Source of the DNA: Ectobius pallidus
Taxonomy: Eukaryota > Arthropoda > Insecta > Blattodea > Ectobiidae
NCBI GenBank assembly: GCA_964059195.1
Contig: CAXKWD010000007.1
Span: 54,597,620-54,661,619, forward strand
Length of the DNA stretch: 64,000 nucleotides
Direction: 5' to 3'
Part shown: piece after piece, positions 51,721 to 61,719 of the stretch
Position numbering within the stretch: the stretch's first letter is position 1
How the letters are laid out: each line of letters begins with the position of its first letter
Position numbers and translations under genes: made by a program
The notes under the pieces: model-generated
What the model was told of the DNA's origin: nothing
Database searches by the model: none
What the model saw: only the letters and a program-made list of their open reading frames with translations

Positions 51721-52430
51721 AGTATACTGGCTACTGTCAGTATTTTTCCAGTTAACATCAAGATTAAATATTACAGAGCTGTGATTTGAAAGAGTATAAT
51801 CAATTACATCTCCTTTATATTGATTTATGTTAAGATTAGTGATAATGTTGTCAATGCATGCGACTTCTCTTGTGGGTTTAAAGTTTGAACAATAAAAACC
51901 ATAAGATCTTAACAGATTTAAAAATGTTGTGCTACGATAATTTTCAACAAGTATATTAATATTAAAATCTCCTCATATTATTACCTTAAATTTGGAGTTG
52001 ATAAAATTTAGTAGCATTGCTTCTAAATTGGTCATGAAATTGTTTAAATTACTAGATGGGCTACGGTATATATAGACAACTATTATTTGCAAACTTATAA
52101 TATTAATTGCTACTACTTCAAAGTCTATTTGTGTACAGTATGATTCCATGTCAATGACCTTGAAGCCGATACCGTTCTTGAAAAAAAATAACTACACCGC
52201 CATGTGTCAAATTAGTACGGCAAAAACAACTTGCTCGGTTATAGTTGTTGATGCTATATAGGTCCATCTCCGCACTAACCATCCAGTGTTCTGCAAAACA
52301 TGCAATTTTACATTCACTTTCGTTCAAACACAGTTCTAATTCTGGTACCTTGTTTCATATGCATTGTATGTTCGTAAAGAGAATATCAATTGGTTCGTTG
52401 TATTTATTTTGTTAAAGATCATCACTTGTA
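51721..52430 (-). pseudogene. LINE-H copy 2, AP endonuclease domain (decayed)
   Basis: Minus strand near 52380..52190 reads FTNIQCI-stop-NKVPELELCLNE, CKIACFAEHWMVSAEMD (catalytic Glu in AEHW) and NRASCFCRTNLTHGGVVIFF. Further on, near 51990..51940, come NILVENYRSTTFLNLL-type sequences of the endonuclease core. Several frame breaks. Confidence 0.7.
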
Positions 52431-53515
52431 GTTATTCTTTCTTCTCTCCGTTTTTTGGACGTGGATGAATACATGTGTTCACTGGCCATAGATCAGAGTC
52501 CATAACATATTTTATGTTGTTTTCATGTACCGGTACATCTATTTTAAAGGAAGAGTATTCCTGGGGATGCCTGGACGGTAATTGTTCACATTGTATTTCT
52601 GGACACTGTGCCTTGAGAAAATCTTTAAGTTGTTCAACATTTGTGTTAGGGTCCAATCTATAAACATGGAGGGATACTAATTTTGGACACCTCTTAACTT
52701 AAATTGATTTGGATCATTAATATCCTTTTTACCTATAATGATTTGCCTATTAGGTTTTCGACGCACGATTTCAACCCATGAGTCTGGTTTGCCATTATTT
52801 CCGGAACCGAAGTTCCCTTGGACACTTCAACAGGCAATTGGTCACGTATTTCTTTAGGTACTTGAATCTGGTTATAACTTGATGTACCAGAATTATCATC
52901 ATTACTGACTGTGTCTTTATTTACTGGGCTTATTTTCATGCCGGCCATTTGATTTGGCAACACTTTGTCACCGATCACTTGAGCCCTATTAGAGAGTAGT
53001 GGTTGTCTTTCAAGTAGATCAACGTGTTTCACTAAGATATTTCTTCATTCTTGAAGTGTGTTAATAACAGAGTCTTTCTGTTTCAAAAGGAATTTTAAAA
53101 TGCGAAAATCAATTTTACCGTGACTATAACAAGATCCCTGAAGTGCTTCGTAAAATTCTTCATTTTCATCTACCGGTATCACCATATCGCCATTTCCACT
53201 GTCAGGTTTCCCTTCACTCTCACAACATTTAATAAAACTGTTCTCCAAGATCAAGACTCCATTAATGCGTTTTCCACAACTATTATGGTAGTAATTATTA
53301 CAATCTTTACATCTGAGTCCATTTACAACTTAGTTTTACATCGCTTGCAGATATTAACTTCACTTGAGTTATTTCCATTGCTACTCTTACATAGATCCGT
53401 ACTTGATAGAACACTGGCAGCACTGGTTCCAACCATGGCTGAGCGAATACGTCCGTCCAGCTCAACAGCTAAACTGTAACTCACTTTTGTTACCCATTTG
53501 TAACGGAGCATGTTG
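52431..53515 (-). pseudogene. LINE-H ORF1: PHD-like zinc finger plus RNA-binding C-terminal domain
   Basis: Minus strand from about 53445: MVGTSAASVLSSTDLCKSSN, then VNICKRCKTKL and, after a shift, CKDCNNYYHNSCGKRING and FIKCCESEGK, a C-x2-C...C-x2-C-x4-H-x2/3-C...CC pattern of a PHD-type finger. A middle part (FYEALQGSCYSHGKIDFRIL, KQKDSVINTLQE) looks helical. The C-terminal domain (52432..52656) reads DPNTNVEQLKDFLKAQCPEI, SSFKIDVPVHENNIKYVMDS and DLWPVNTCIHP, the RRM-like ORF1 end common in arthropod LINEs. Such ORF1 proteins coat LINE RNA. Two or three frame breaks. Confidence 0.8.
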
Positions 53516-53559
53516 TTAAATAAAGCCTCAAAAAAAAAAAATACATAGTAATATGATTA

Positions 53560-54259
53560 GAGTAATGATCGATGCTTCAATTTTTAATTAAAAACAAGAT
53601 CTTGCGAATGAAAATTGGGAATCTATGTTTTCTTATGACAAAGTAGATAGTAAATTAAACGAATTTAACTTTCCAAAAAAGAAAATTGCTAACTTACCTA
53701 ATTTAAGAAATAAACCACTACTGGTATTAAAATATTGTGTGCAAACTAAAGAGAGCTTTATTTAAAATATAGAACCAGTAACAACCAAACTCATAAGGAA
53801 TACTATGAAGTGTATTGCAGTATACTGAAGAAAGTACTTAAAGAAACAAAGAGCAGGCATTTTTCGCAAGTAATTAAATCAAATAATAAAGTTAAGACTA
53901 TATGGAATTTCATAAGAAATGAAAAGGGGAGAACAAAGGGAAACAATGATTGTATTTCGCTAACTTACCAAGACAGAAAACTAGATAATTTTTCAGATAT
54001 TTGCTTTTAATAGTCACTTTATAAATATTGCAGAGAAATGTATTCCTACAATATTGGCATTAAGGCAGTAGACCTACTGACAAAATCTACAGTTTTGATC
54101 CATAAATTTCAAATTGAATTGACTTCCTCGATAAAAATTGAAAATATAATCAAGTTGCTCAAAAGTAAAACCTCATCTGGATGGGATGGGATAAGTATTA
54201 AGTTGTTAAAAAGTTGCTCGTCTGAACTTAAGAAACCTTTCAGAAATATATGTAATTCA
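53560..54259 (+). pseudogene. LINE-I (copy of LINE-B family), EN-RT linker and start of RT
   Basis: Follows LINE-B closely: DLANENWESMFSYDKVDSKL, EYYEVYCSILKKVLKETKSR, FSQVIKSNNKVKTIWNFIRN, GRTKGNNDC, then IENIIKLLKSKTSSGWDGIS and LKKPFRNICN. Many small indels. Interrupted at 54259 by a hAT and resumes at 56104. It lacks the frameshift that LINE-B has near 18975. Confidence 0.85.
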
Positions 54260-54779
54260 GGGTGCCCAAAGGGGGGGGGGGTTAAGACATAGAATGCGTC
54301 ATTGAAATTTCTGGGGGGGGGCAATATATTATCGTTTTATGAATTTTCTGGTGGGGGGGGTTGAAAATTGTTGCAAAATTACCGTTTTATATGTTAAAAA
54401 TAAAAACGGTCAAGAGGTCTCTTCTAATTCTTTAGAAGTGAATAGTCAATAAATTAGCGAAACGCATTTGCTTGTATAATTATATAAACAACTGCAACGC
54501 TAACAAAATCAATCACTCTGTGCCGATAGCGGCGACTGCGAACTGAATCATTGTTGGTAGGAATTATTGGAGTATTAGTTCTTACTGGGTTATTACAGTC
54601 TTTGTACAATGCTGCCTGCAAGAATAATATTATTCTCGGAAGTGATTTTACTGCACATGCCACCTTATAAAGAACGGGAGCGAAGGTGTGGAAAAATCTG
54701 TCTATAACCAATGCTGCATTCTTAATTTGAAACTTTTAGGTTACGGCTACCGGTTTCAGTCCATCTCGGCATCTCGAAA

Positions 54780-55052
54780 ATGCCGAAAAAACAACAGCAA
54801 TTTAAATATAAGTGTTTAGAATTGTTGTGCAATGCCATTATTAGGCATGACAAATGGCAAGATCACTGCAGAAAGAAACATCCAAATATACTGAAACATA
54901 ATTTATGTATAAAATACAAGATTACTGAAAGTAAAAACAGTGGCGAAGATAAAAGGAAACCGTATATTGATGTAAATCCCAAGCCGAGGCCCCCCCTAGC
55001 TGTTGGGGGAAGGAAAAAATGTATAATAATAATTATTATTAGTAACGTTTAG
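54780..55052 (+). pseudogene. N-terminal zinc finger remnant of a hAT-type protein
   Basis: MPKKQQQFKYKCLELLCNAI and IRHDKWQDHCRKKHPNILKH give C-x4-C-x11-H-x4-H, the kind of finger found at the N-terminus of several hAT-related transposases. Downstream the frame runs into AT repeats (IIIIIISN). No catalytic domain. Family assignment is tentative. Confidence 0.5.
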
Positions 55053-55429
55053 TATTATTATTAGTAGTTAGTAATAATAATTATTAGTAACGTGTTTTTC
55101 TTTTAAGACAATTATTTGAAAGTCAGTTGAGACATAAAAAGTTTGCAGAAGTTTTACCAAGCCGACAACATAGAAGCAGAATCCACAGTGGATTAGGAAA
55201 GGGGAGTCCAGGGGGATTGGACCCCCAAAAGTCAAAACCTAAAATTCTATATTTGTATTTAAAAAAGCTATCTATTTAATTAAACAAGATTTGTTGGTGT
55301 GTCAAATATGATATAGCAGTTATTTTCTTTTCATAACTTAATGAGTAGGCCTATTATGTCCACTGTTCCATGTGTTATTCAACTTTTCTTATAAATAGTA
55401 ATAAGTATTATAACTTAGGTGACAATTTC

Positions 55430-55840
55430 TTGTTTAAGTTGCCATGTCTTAGAGTTTAGTAAACAAATTTGCTAACTAGTTTTTCAGTGCTAAAATAGCA
55501 TAAAATGTGATTTTCATTAGTTCAATTTTTAAAAATTTTCGGGGGGTGGACCCCCACTTAGGTAGTGGCATGTCTTAGAGTATGGTAAACAAATTTTCTA
55601 ACTAGTTTTTCAGTGCTAAAATAAAGTTAAATGTGATTTTCATTAGTTCAATATTTAAAAATTTTCCGGGGGTGGGCCCCCACTTAGGTAATGATTTCTT
55701 ATTTACATTGGCATGTCTTAGAGTCCGGTAAACAAATTTCCTAACTAGTTTTTCTGTGCTAAAATAGCGTAAAATGTGATTTTCATTAGTTCAATATTTA
55801 AAATTTTTCTGGGGATGGACCCCCACCCCTTTTTTGAGGG
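55430..55840. repeat. three tandem units of about 130-150 bp inside the hAT
   Basis: Each unit has ATGTCTTAGAGT, GTAAACAAATTT, CTAACTAGTTTTTC, GTGATTTTCATTAGTTCAAT and GGACCCCCAC. Units start near 55443, 55567 and 55710. Confidence 0.85.
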
Positions 55841-56103
55841 GTATTTCAAACCCCCCGGCACTTCCGACCCTCCCCGCAATTATTTTCTGGCTACATCATA
55901 GTTGCAATTATTATATTATTAATATAATGTTACCAAGTGGCCCCAGAAGTTAAAGCGACAAAAAATAAATTAATTACAAAAATTGCCCCCCCTAGAAAAT
56001 ATCATATGGGCGCCCTTGTCGAGAGCCAATCAGGTTGGGGGGAGGTGAGCAATGAAGTTTGGGGGAGTGAGCAATGAAGTTTGGGGGGGCGGGCACCCCT
56101 GTG

Positions 56104-56690
56104 TAATTGTTCCTTAGAAAGTGGAATATTTCCAGAAAGACTGAAGCATGCTATTGTTAAGCCCCTCTTTAAAAAAGGTGACAAAAACATACCATCAAAT
56201 TATAGACCTATATCGCTCTTAACCTCATTTTAAAAAGTTTTTGAAAAAGTTATGTACAACCACATCAATGAATGAATGAGCCACATGTGTCCCATTCAGG
56301 GCTAGGGCCTCCCTCTGATGAGGGGTAGCTCGGTTAGAACTATCTTAATTTGAATGACGTTCTTACATCATCTCAGTTTGGATTTAGAAGTGGCATGTCC
56401 ACTGAGAATGGTACATTTTAACTTAACTACAGAAATATTGGAAGCGTTAGATAAGAAGAAATATGCTCTGGGAATTTTCTGTGACTTAGCTAAAGCATTT
56501 GATTGTATAAATCATGAAATCTTACTTCAAAAATTGGATCATTATGGGTTGTCAGATAGAACTCTAAAGGTAATAATAAATGGAAATGAACCAAACTTAG
56601 GGTTGTTAAAAATGGAGTACCTCAGTGATCGATACTGGGACCTTTGCTCTTTTTAATTTTCATCAATGACACCATATAACTTAAGGGTCA
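56104..56690 (+). pseudogene. LINE-I, RT core (decayed)
   Basis: After the hAT: SGIFPERLKHAIVKPLFKKG, NYRPISLLTSF, SQFGFRSGMSTENG, CDLAKAFDCINHEILLQKLD (palm Asp), then a deletion before SDRTLKVIINGNE and a mutated VPQ-stop-SILGPLLFLIFINDT. A short foreign tail sits at 56262..56340. Confidence 0.85.
56262..56340 (-). mobile_element. short SINE/LINE tail insertion in LINE-I
   Basis: LINE-B has ACCACATAATACACTATC where LINE-I has about 80 bp extra. On the minus strand the insert reads AACCGAGCTACCCCTCATCA and ends in (CATT)n. This is the layout of a strongly 5'-truncated retroposon. Confidence 0.65.
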
Positions 56691-57212
56691 TTCCCTGTAA
56701 AGTGACCCTCAAGGTTTGAAAAATAAATTGCACAAATTTATAGGAAACTCCGTATGAAAATAAAGATTGTTAATTGCTGATTATTAAATTAAAATGCAAA
56801 TTTGAAATGCACTTCATTTCTTGGTGTAATCAACTTTCAAACTTGAACTTACATATTAAAAAGAAACTGGTGCATTTATGCTTAAGTTAACAACTCTGAG
56901 ATCAGCAGAACTAACGACTGACTTTTTTATTGTTGTGTTATCTTGAAGATACTGCTTCTCGTGTTATTCAAGTGATTATATTTTGGGAAAGTAAGTATCT
57001 ACATATCCTATTAGTCAAAATAACATTACTGTTTTATGTCACACACGAAACACAAATACATGTAAAAGTTTGTTTAATAGTGGATATATGTATGACAGCA
57101 TGTTACTGAAGTGAGGTTAAACACATGCTCTACAACTTTCAATAACAACTTTTTTTAATATCTGCAATGCAACTAGCTGAAAAATGTGTTCTGGCTGTGA
57201 CATTTCCAATAT
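56691..57212. other. non-coding stretch beginning with a TE-E-like end
   Basis: GGGTCATTCCCTGTAAAGTG at 56686 resembles the TE-E terminus. No matching opposite end was found. The rest is AT-rich with no gene. Confidence 0.5.
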
Positions 57213-57969
57213 ATTATTGATTATTGATTGTTTATTGCCAGAAACATTACAGAAATGTACAGGCTATTGTCTTATAAATAAATTGCATAGTTTACTCATA
57301 TAAAGTCACAAAGGTATTTTACATATTAAAATAATAATAATTAAAATAAAATTGACAAGATAGTTGAAATCAATCTTGTACACAAAAAAATTAAAAATTG
57401 ATACATCTGGCAGATTATATTTTACTGTAAAAAAATTCCTTAATACTATAAAAAGGTGTTACAACTAACACTGAGAACACTTTGGCTTTGAATTTTTTTC
57501 TTGGTAGGCATGTTAAATTCTCTGGAAGATGGTTGAACAACTTCGAACCAATCACAACATGGCTATTTTGAGTTTTTTTTTTTAGTCTAACTCGCACATG
57601 AATCTTATTACAAGACCTTGTATTATGAGTGTGAATATCATTATTAGAATCCATTTCCTTCTCTTTGGTATACACACACTGCATATAAATATATAGGTTT
57701 ATAATGGTTAAAATTTTAAGTTGTATAAAAAGTGGTTTGCAATGAGCTTTTGCCTCTGTGCCAGTTATAATTCTTAGTGCCTTCTTCCGCAAAAGCAGAA
57801 CCTCATTAATTCTAGGACTATTGCCCCAAAGGATCAGGCCAAAGCTAATTATGCTAGGCCCTATGAAACAAAGCATGATACACATTTACAATATAAATTG
57901 GTGTAACCTGCAGTCTTAAAACTTTTAATAAAAATATAACTTTAGACAGTTTACTACAAACATAGTCTA
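57213..57969 (-). pseudogene. LINE-K, C-terminal part of ORF2, 3' UTR and tail
   Basis: Minus-strand frame 57415..57885: SIISFGLILWGNSPRINEVL, LLRKKALRIITGTEAKAHCK, HNTRSCNKIHVRVRLKK and GSKLFNHLPENLTCL. Near 57940 it continues upstream as SKVIFLLKVLRL, then is split by LINE-J. The 3' tail near 57213..57230 is an ATTGATTATTG-type repeat. CR1/jockey group. Confidence 0.85.
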
Positions 57970-58065
57970 GATTAGATTAGATTAGATTAGATTACTGAGG
58001 GGTAGTACAAGTCTTTCGGCTTCTCAACACTGCGACCTTTATAGATCTATTGTGAATACCCTACT

Positions 58066-61000
58066 CTAAAAGTCCCATTTTAATTTAATGCTTTTGATAT
58101 AGCCTATAATTTTTCTGGGTGATGTTGAGGCAATCTGTCCTGGAGTCGGAAAAGCAAACTCTAGATGCCTTAATCTATGTTGGGCAATTGCTTCGCATTC
58201 GCAAAGTATGTGCCCTGCTGTTTCTTTTTCTTCTGAACAGAATCTACATGTATTCACCTCAGCCTTACCCATTTTATAGAGATGGTCTTTGAGAGGGCAG
58301 TGTCCAGTAAGGAGGCCATTTATTATCCTCAACTCCTGTTTGCTGAGTGTGAGTATCTTCTTTGCTCTTTTCGCTGACAGTTCAATGAACTGTTTTGAAT
58401 GATTTAACTTTGGAACATGTTTCCAATAGTTACTTGTATTCCTGTGTTCCCAGGCTTTTATCTTTCCTTTGATGTAGCCGTCTGGTACTCCACAGAAAGG
58501 TTCTGGGCCAATAAAAGAGGTATTGGCTCCTTCTTTGGCTAGGCGATCGGCAATTTCATTGCCCTCTATTCCTTCATGCCCTGGCACCCACATTAATGTA
58601 ACCTTGTTGTGTTTCGCCAGCTGGTTTAGTATTGATAGACAGTCTTCAACAAGCTTTGACTCAATGTTTCGAGCACTTAGAGCTTTTAACGCCGCTTGAC
58701 TGTCCGATAGGATATAAATCCTGGCACCACGAATGCCTTTACTGACATTTACATGAGCACATATTTCAATGGCATGTACCTCTGCTTGGAATATGGTGGG
58801 TTCTTGGCCAAGAGCTTTCGCTAGGGCAAAATTAGGCCCATATACTCCTATGCCAGTTTTCCCATCCATTTTAGAGCCATCCGTAAACCATACAAGGGAC
58901 TCATTTCCAAAGCTAGGTCCTTGCTCATTCCAAGTTTCACGTTCAGTAATAGTAACTATAAAGGAATGATCCAGGTTGGGTTTGGGTGTCATCCGGTCCC
59001 ACAGCGTGATGAGATTCTCCTCCTTAATTTCACGGAGAATTTTCAGGTGACCAGTCAGATCACCCGATTTGAAACTCATATTTCTTTGCAGTCTAAGGGC
59101 ACACGATAAGGCAACCTTCTTTACCTCAATGTGCAGAGGTGTCAAGCCTATTAGGGCCTCCATAGCTGCAGTAGGACAGGTGCTGATTGCTCCAGTTATA
59201 CTCAAACAAGCTAGCCTTTGGACTTTCTGTAAACAGGCTATCGCTGTTTTTTGCTCCACTTTAGGCCACCAGACCAGAGAGGCATAGGTGACCATGGGTC
59301 TCACAATAGCAGTGTATAACCAATAGATCATACCTGGCTTGAGACCCCATGTTTTGCCAAATAGGCTGTAACAACTCTTGATTGTTACCAGAGCTTTCCT
59401 ATAGACTTTTTGTAGCTGGGGATTCCAAGTCATTTTGCTGTCCAATAATATGCCCAGATACTTGACTTGTCCCTGCAGTTCTAACATAGTGTCATTGAGA
59501 ATTGGAGCTGTAATGGACAGCTTTCTTCTTCTCGTAAATGGTATAATGACTGTTTTATTGGGGTTAACAGATAACCCCTCCTGCATACACCAGTCATTAA
59601 CAAGGTTGAGAGCATTCTGCATAAGTTCCATAAGAATGGACTCATCTTTCCCTCTAATCAAGATGACAAGGTCATCTGCATAGCCTTGTACTTCAAAACC
59701 TGCATTCGCCAACTTCTCTAGAAGTGTGTCAACCACCAAGGTCCATAATAGGGGTGAAAGTACCCCTCCTTGAGGGCATCCCTTATTGGACCTTATGGTG
59801 ATTCTTTTACTTCCGAGATTGGCTGTAATATTGCGACTCTGAAGCATGGATATTATCCATTTTACTATGGTGGGATTAATTCCCTTTTTCTCTGCCGCCT
59901 TCTCAATGGATTCATAGGTGGTGCTGTCAAAAGCCCCTTGAATGTCCAGGAAGGCGCAGAGAGCAGTTTGCTTATACATAAGAGCCCTTTCAATCTTAGA
60001 GACAAGACTATGAAGAGCAGTTATTGTTGATTTGCCTGCTTGATAAGCAAATTGTGTTTTCTGAAGTGATACTTTAGGTAGTATCTCTCTTCTAATGTGA
60101 TTTTCTAAGATTTTTTCCATACTCTTGAGTAGAAAAGAACTTAGACTAATGGGACGGTAAGCATTAGGCTTTGTAGAATCGTTCCTACATGCCTTTGGTA
60201 TGAATACCACCTTGACATTCCTCCATGTTAGAGGAATATAATTTAGTCTGAGGCTTGCATTAAAAAGCCTTCTCAATATAGGTATAAGAACTTCTTGACC
60301 TTTTTGTAATAGAGCAGGAAAGATTCCATCTCCTCCTGCAGTTTTATAAGGCTTGAATGAGTTGATGGCCCATTTAATATAGTTGGGAGTGAAGATGCAA
60401 CCAGCCAGGCTTTTAGCTCTTTTACTGTGCTCTTCAGAAGATGGTTCATTTTCGTAAACCTGTTCTTCCACCTCAACTATGTCAGAATCGGGAAAATGAG
60501 TCTTTAGTAGGAATTCCAGAGTTTCCTCTTGACTCTTCGTATATTCTCCATCTGACTTTCTTAAATAGCCAATACTGTTTGTATGGCTTTTTGATAGGAC
60601 TCTATGAATGCGAGCTGTAATAGGCATTTCATTTATACCTTCACAAAAGCTCTTCCAAGATTTCCTTTTAGATTTCCTCAATTCTTTATTGTAGTTGGTT
60701 AGAGCCGTTCTGTACTCCCACCAATTACCTGATGCTTTTGCCTCATTAAAAAGCTTCCTTACATTAGCTCTTTGTTTAGCAAGTTGCCTGTTCCACCAGG
60801 GGACATTTCTCTTGCCCCTTCTGGTGGTAATTGGGCAACTTTGTTCATATGATGATGTGATGAGCTTACTGAGTTGGGTTGCAGTGTACTCCAATTCACA
60901 GATGGACTCTAGAGGTTTATCAAGTTCCTCAACTTCTGACTTTAGGTATTCTGGATAGGTTGCCCAGTCAGTCAGTCGAGGAATTCTGATTTCGGATTTA

Positions 61001-61701
61001 TCATTATAATCCGCCTCTATTTCAAATCTTAGATGCCTGTGATCTGATGCTGAGGCTTCATTGGATACATGCCAGTTTTTAATCAAGTTGCTAACATATG
61101 GGCTGGCCAAGGTTAAGTCTAGGACCTCATGCCATCTAGTGTTAGCAAAAGTGGGTTCGTCACCTCTATTAATAATGTCAATATTATTACTTAACAAATA
61201 TTCCAAGAGGGACTCACCTCTTGTGTTAATACCTCTGCTTCCCCATACGGTGTGGTGTGCATTTCCGTCACAGCAGATGATGAAGTGCTTGGATCTCCTT
61301 TTGCAGTGCTTTATGAGATCTTTGACTAAAGGAGGAGGTATACCTTCCGAGTCACCTGGAAAGTAGGCCGAGGCAATGATTACCTCTTGACTACCCCCAT
61401 GTGACGGTACCTCTACCACTGCTGTTGCCATATCTCTAGAGATATATTCTGGAACAGGGAGAAATTGAATGCCTTTACTAAATGAAAGAGCAGCCCTAGG
61501 ATTTTCATGAGTAGTACTATATAGTAACTTACATGTTGTTGGGAGCCCTCTTACTAGGGCATTGTGGACCCATGGCTCCTGAACAAAGGCTATGTCCAGG
61601 TGTTCCCGAACTATACTCCAGCTAAGCACTTGAGAAGCTGCTTTAGAGTGCTGAAGATTTATCTGGACACACCTGATATTCCTATAATTTCTTGTTGGCA
61701 A
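58066..61701 (-). CDS. LINE-J ORF2: endonuclease, reverse transcriptase, RNase H, zinc knuckle (intact)
   Basis: 1211 residues, no break. AP endonuclease 1-225: CVQINLQHSK (11-20), VQEPW with Glu42, CCDGNAHHTVWGS with Asp145, and SASDHRH (219-221). RT about 430-740: KTAGGDGI, AYRPISLSSF, CAFLDIQGAFDS with Asp586, KGCPQGGVLSPLLW, and GYADDLV with the catalytic pair at 676-677. RNase H about 935-1062: WFTDGSKMDG (Asp941), FQAEVHAIE (Glu974), ILSDSQAALKAL (Asp1000) and WVPGHEGIEGNEIADRLAKE (Asp1052). A CCHC knuckle at 1152-1169 (C-x2-C-x8-H-x4-C). EN-RT-RNase H order with a DUF4780 ORF1 fits the LOA branch of the R1 group; clade tentative. Start at 61701 is 18 nt after the ORF1 stop, suggesting reinitiation. 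Confidence 0.95.
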   Translation of the reverse strand: MPTRNYRNIRCVQINLQHSKAASQVLSWSIVREHLDIAFVQEPWVHNALVRGLPTTCKLLYSTTHENPRAALSFSKGIQFLPVPEYISRDMATAVVEVPSHGGSQEVIIASAYFPGDSEGIPPPLVKDLIKHCKRRSKHFIICCDGNAHHTVWGSRGINTRGESLLEYLLSNNIDIINRGDEPTFANTRWHEVLDLTLASPYVSNLIKNWHVSNEASASDHRHLRFEIEADYNDKSEIRIPRLTDWATYPEYLKSEVEELDKPLESICELEYTATQLSKLITSSYEQSCPITTRRGKRNVPWWNRQLAKQRANVRKLFNEAKASGNWWEYRTALTNYNKELRKSKRKSWKSFCEGINEMPITARIHRVLSKSHTNSIGYLRKSDGEYTKSQEETLEFLLKTHFPDSDIVEVEEQVYENEPSSEEHSKRAKSLAGCIFTPNYIKWAINSFKPYKTAGGDGIFPALLQKGQEVLIPILRRLFNASLRLNYIPLTWRNVKVVFIPKACRNDSTKPNAYRPISLSSFLLKSMEKILENHIRREILPKVSLQKTQFAYQAGKSTITALHSLVSKIERALMYKQTALCAFLDIQGAFDSTTYESIEKAAEKKGINPTIVKWIISMLQSRNITANLGSKRITIRSNKGCPQGGVLSPLLWTLVVDTLLEKLANAGFEVQGYADDLVILIRGKDESILMELMQNALNLVNDWCMQEGLSVNPNKTVIIPFTRRRKLSITAPILNDTMLELQGQVKYLGILLDSKMTWNPQLQKVYRKALVTIKSCYSLFGKTWGLKPGMIYWLYTAIVRPMVTYASLVWWPKVEQKTAIACLQKVQRLACLSITGAISTCPTAAMEALIGLTPLHIEVKKVALSCALRLQRNMSFKSGDLTGHLKILREIKEENLITLWDRMTPKPNLDHSFIVTITERETWNEQGPSFGNESLVWFTDGSKMDGKTGIGVYGPNFALAKALGQEPTIFQAEVHAIEICAHVNVSKGIRGARIYILSDSQAALKALSARNIESKLVEDCLSILNQLAKHNKVTLMWVPGHEGIEGNEIADRLAKEGANTSFIGPEPFCGVPDGYIKGKIKAWEHRNTSNYWKHVPKLNHSKQFIELSAKRAKKILTLSKQELRIINGLLTGHCPLKDHLYKMGKAEVNTCRFCSEEKETAGHILCECEAIAQHRLRHLEFAFPTPGQIASTSPRKIIGYIKSIKLKWDF

Positions 61702-61719
61702 GTTAAGGCAGGGGGCTGT

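Larger units (their letters stand above)
54260..56103. mobile_element. hAT-like element inside LINE-I
   Basis: Ends CAGGGTGCCCAAAGGGG and (inverse) CAGGGGTGCCCGCCCC, G/C-homopolymer rich. TGTAATT lies on both sides. Deleting the segment restores the LINE-B-like order (ATGTAATTGTTCCTTAGAAA). It contains a short zinc-finger remnant and three tandem 130-150 bp units. Confidence 0.8.

Noticed and set aside
57970..57992. GATTAGATTAG array as telomeric repeat
   Set aside because: The unit is TTAGA, not TTAGG, and its position at the LINE-J 3' end with a target duplication identifies it as the LINE tail.
58098..58105. TAGCCTA at the end of LINE-J ORF2 as a scar
   Set aside because: It lies in an intact frame (KIIGYIKS) and removing it would break the ORF.
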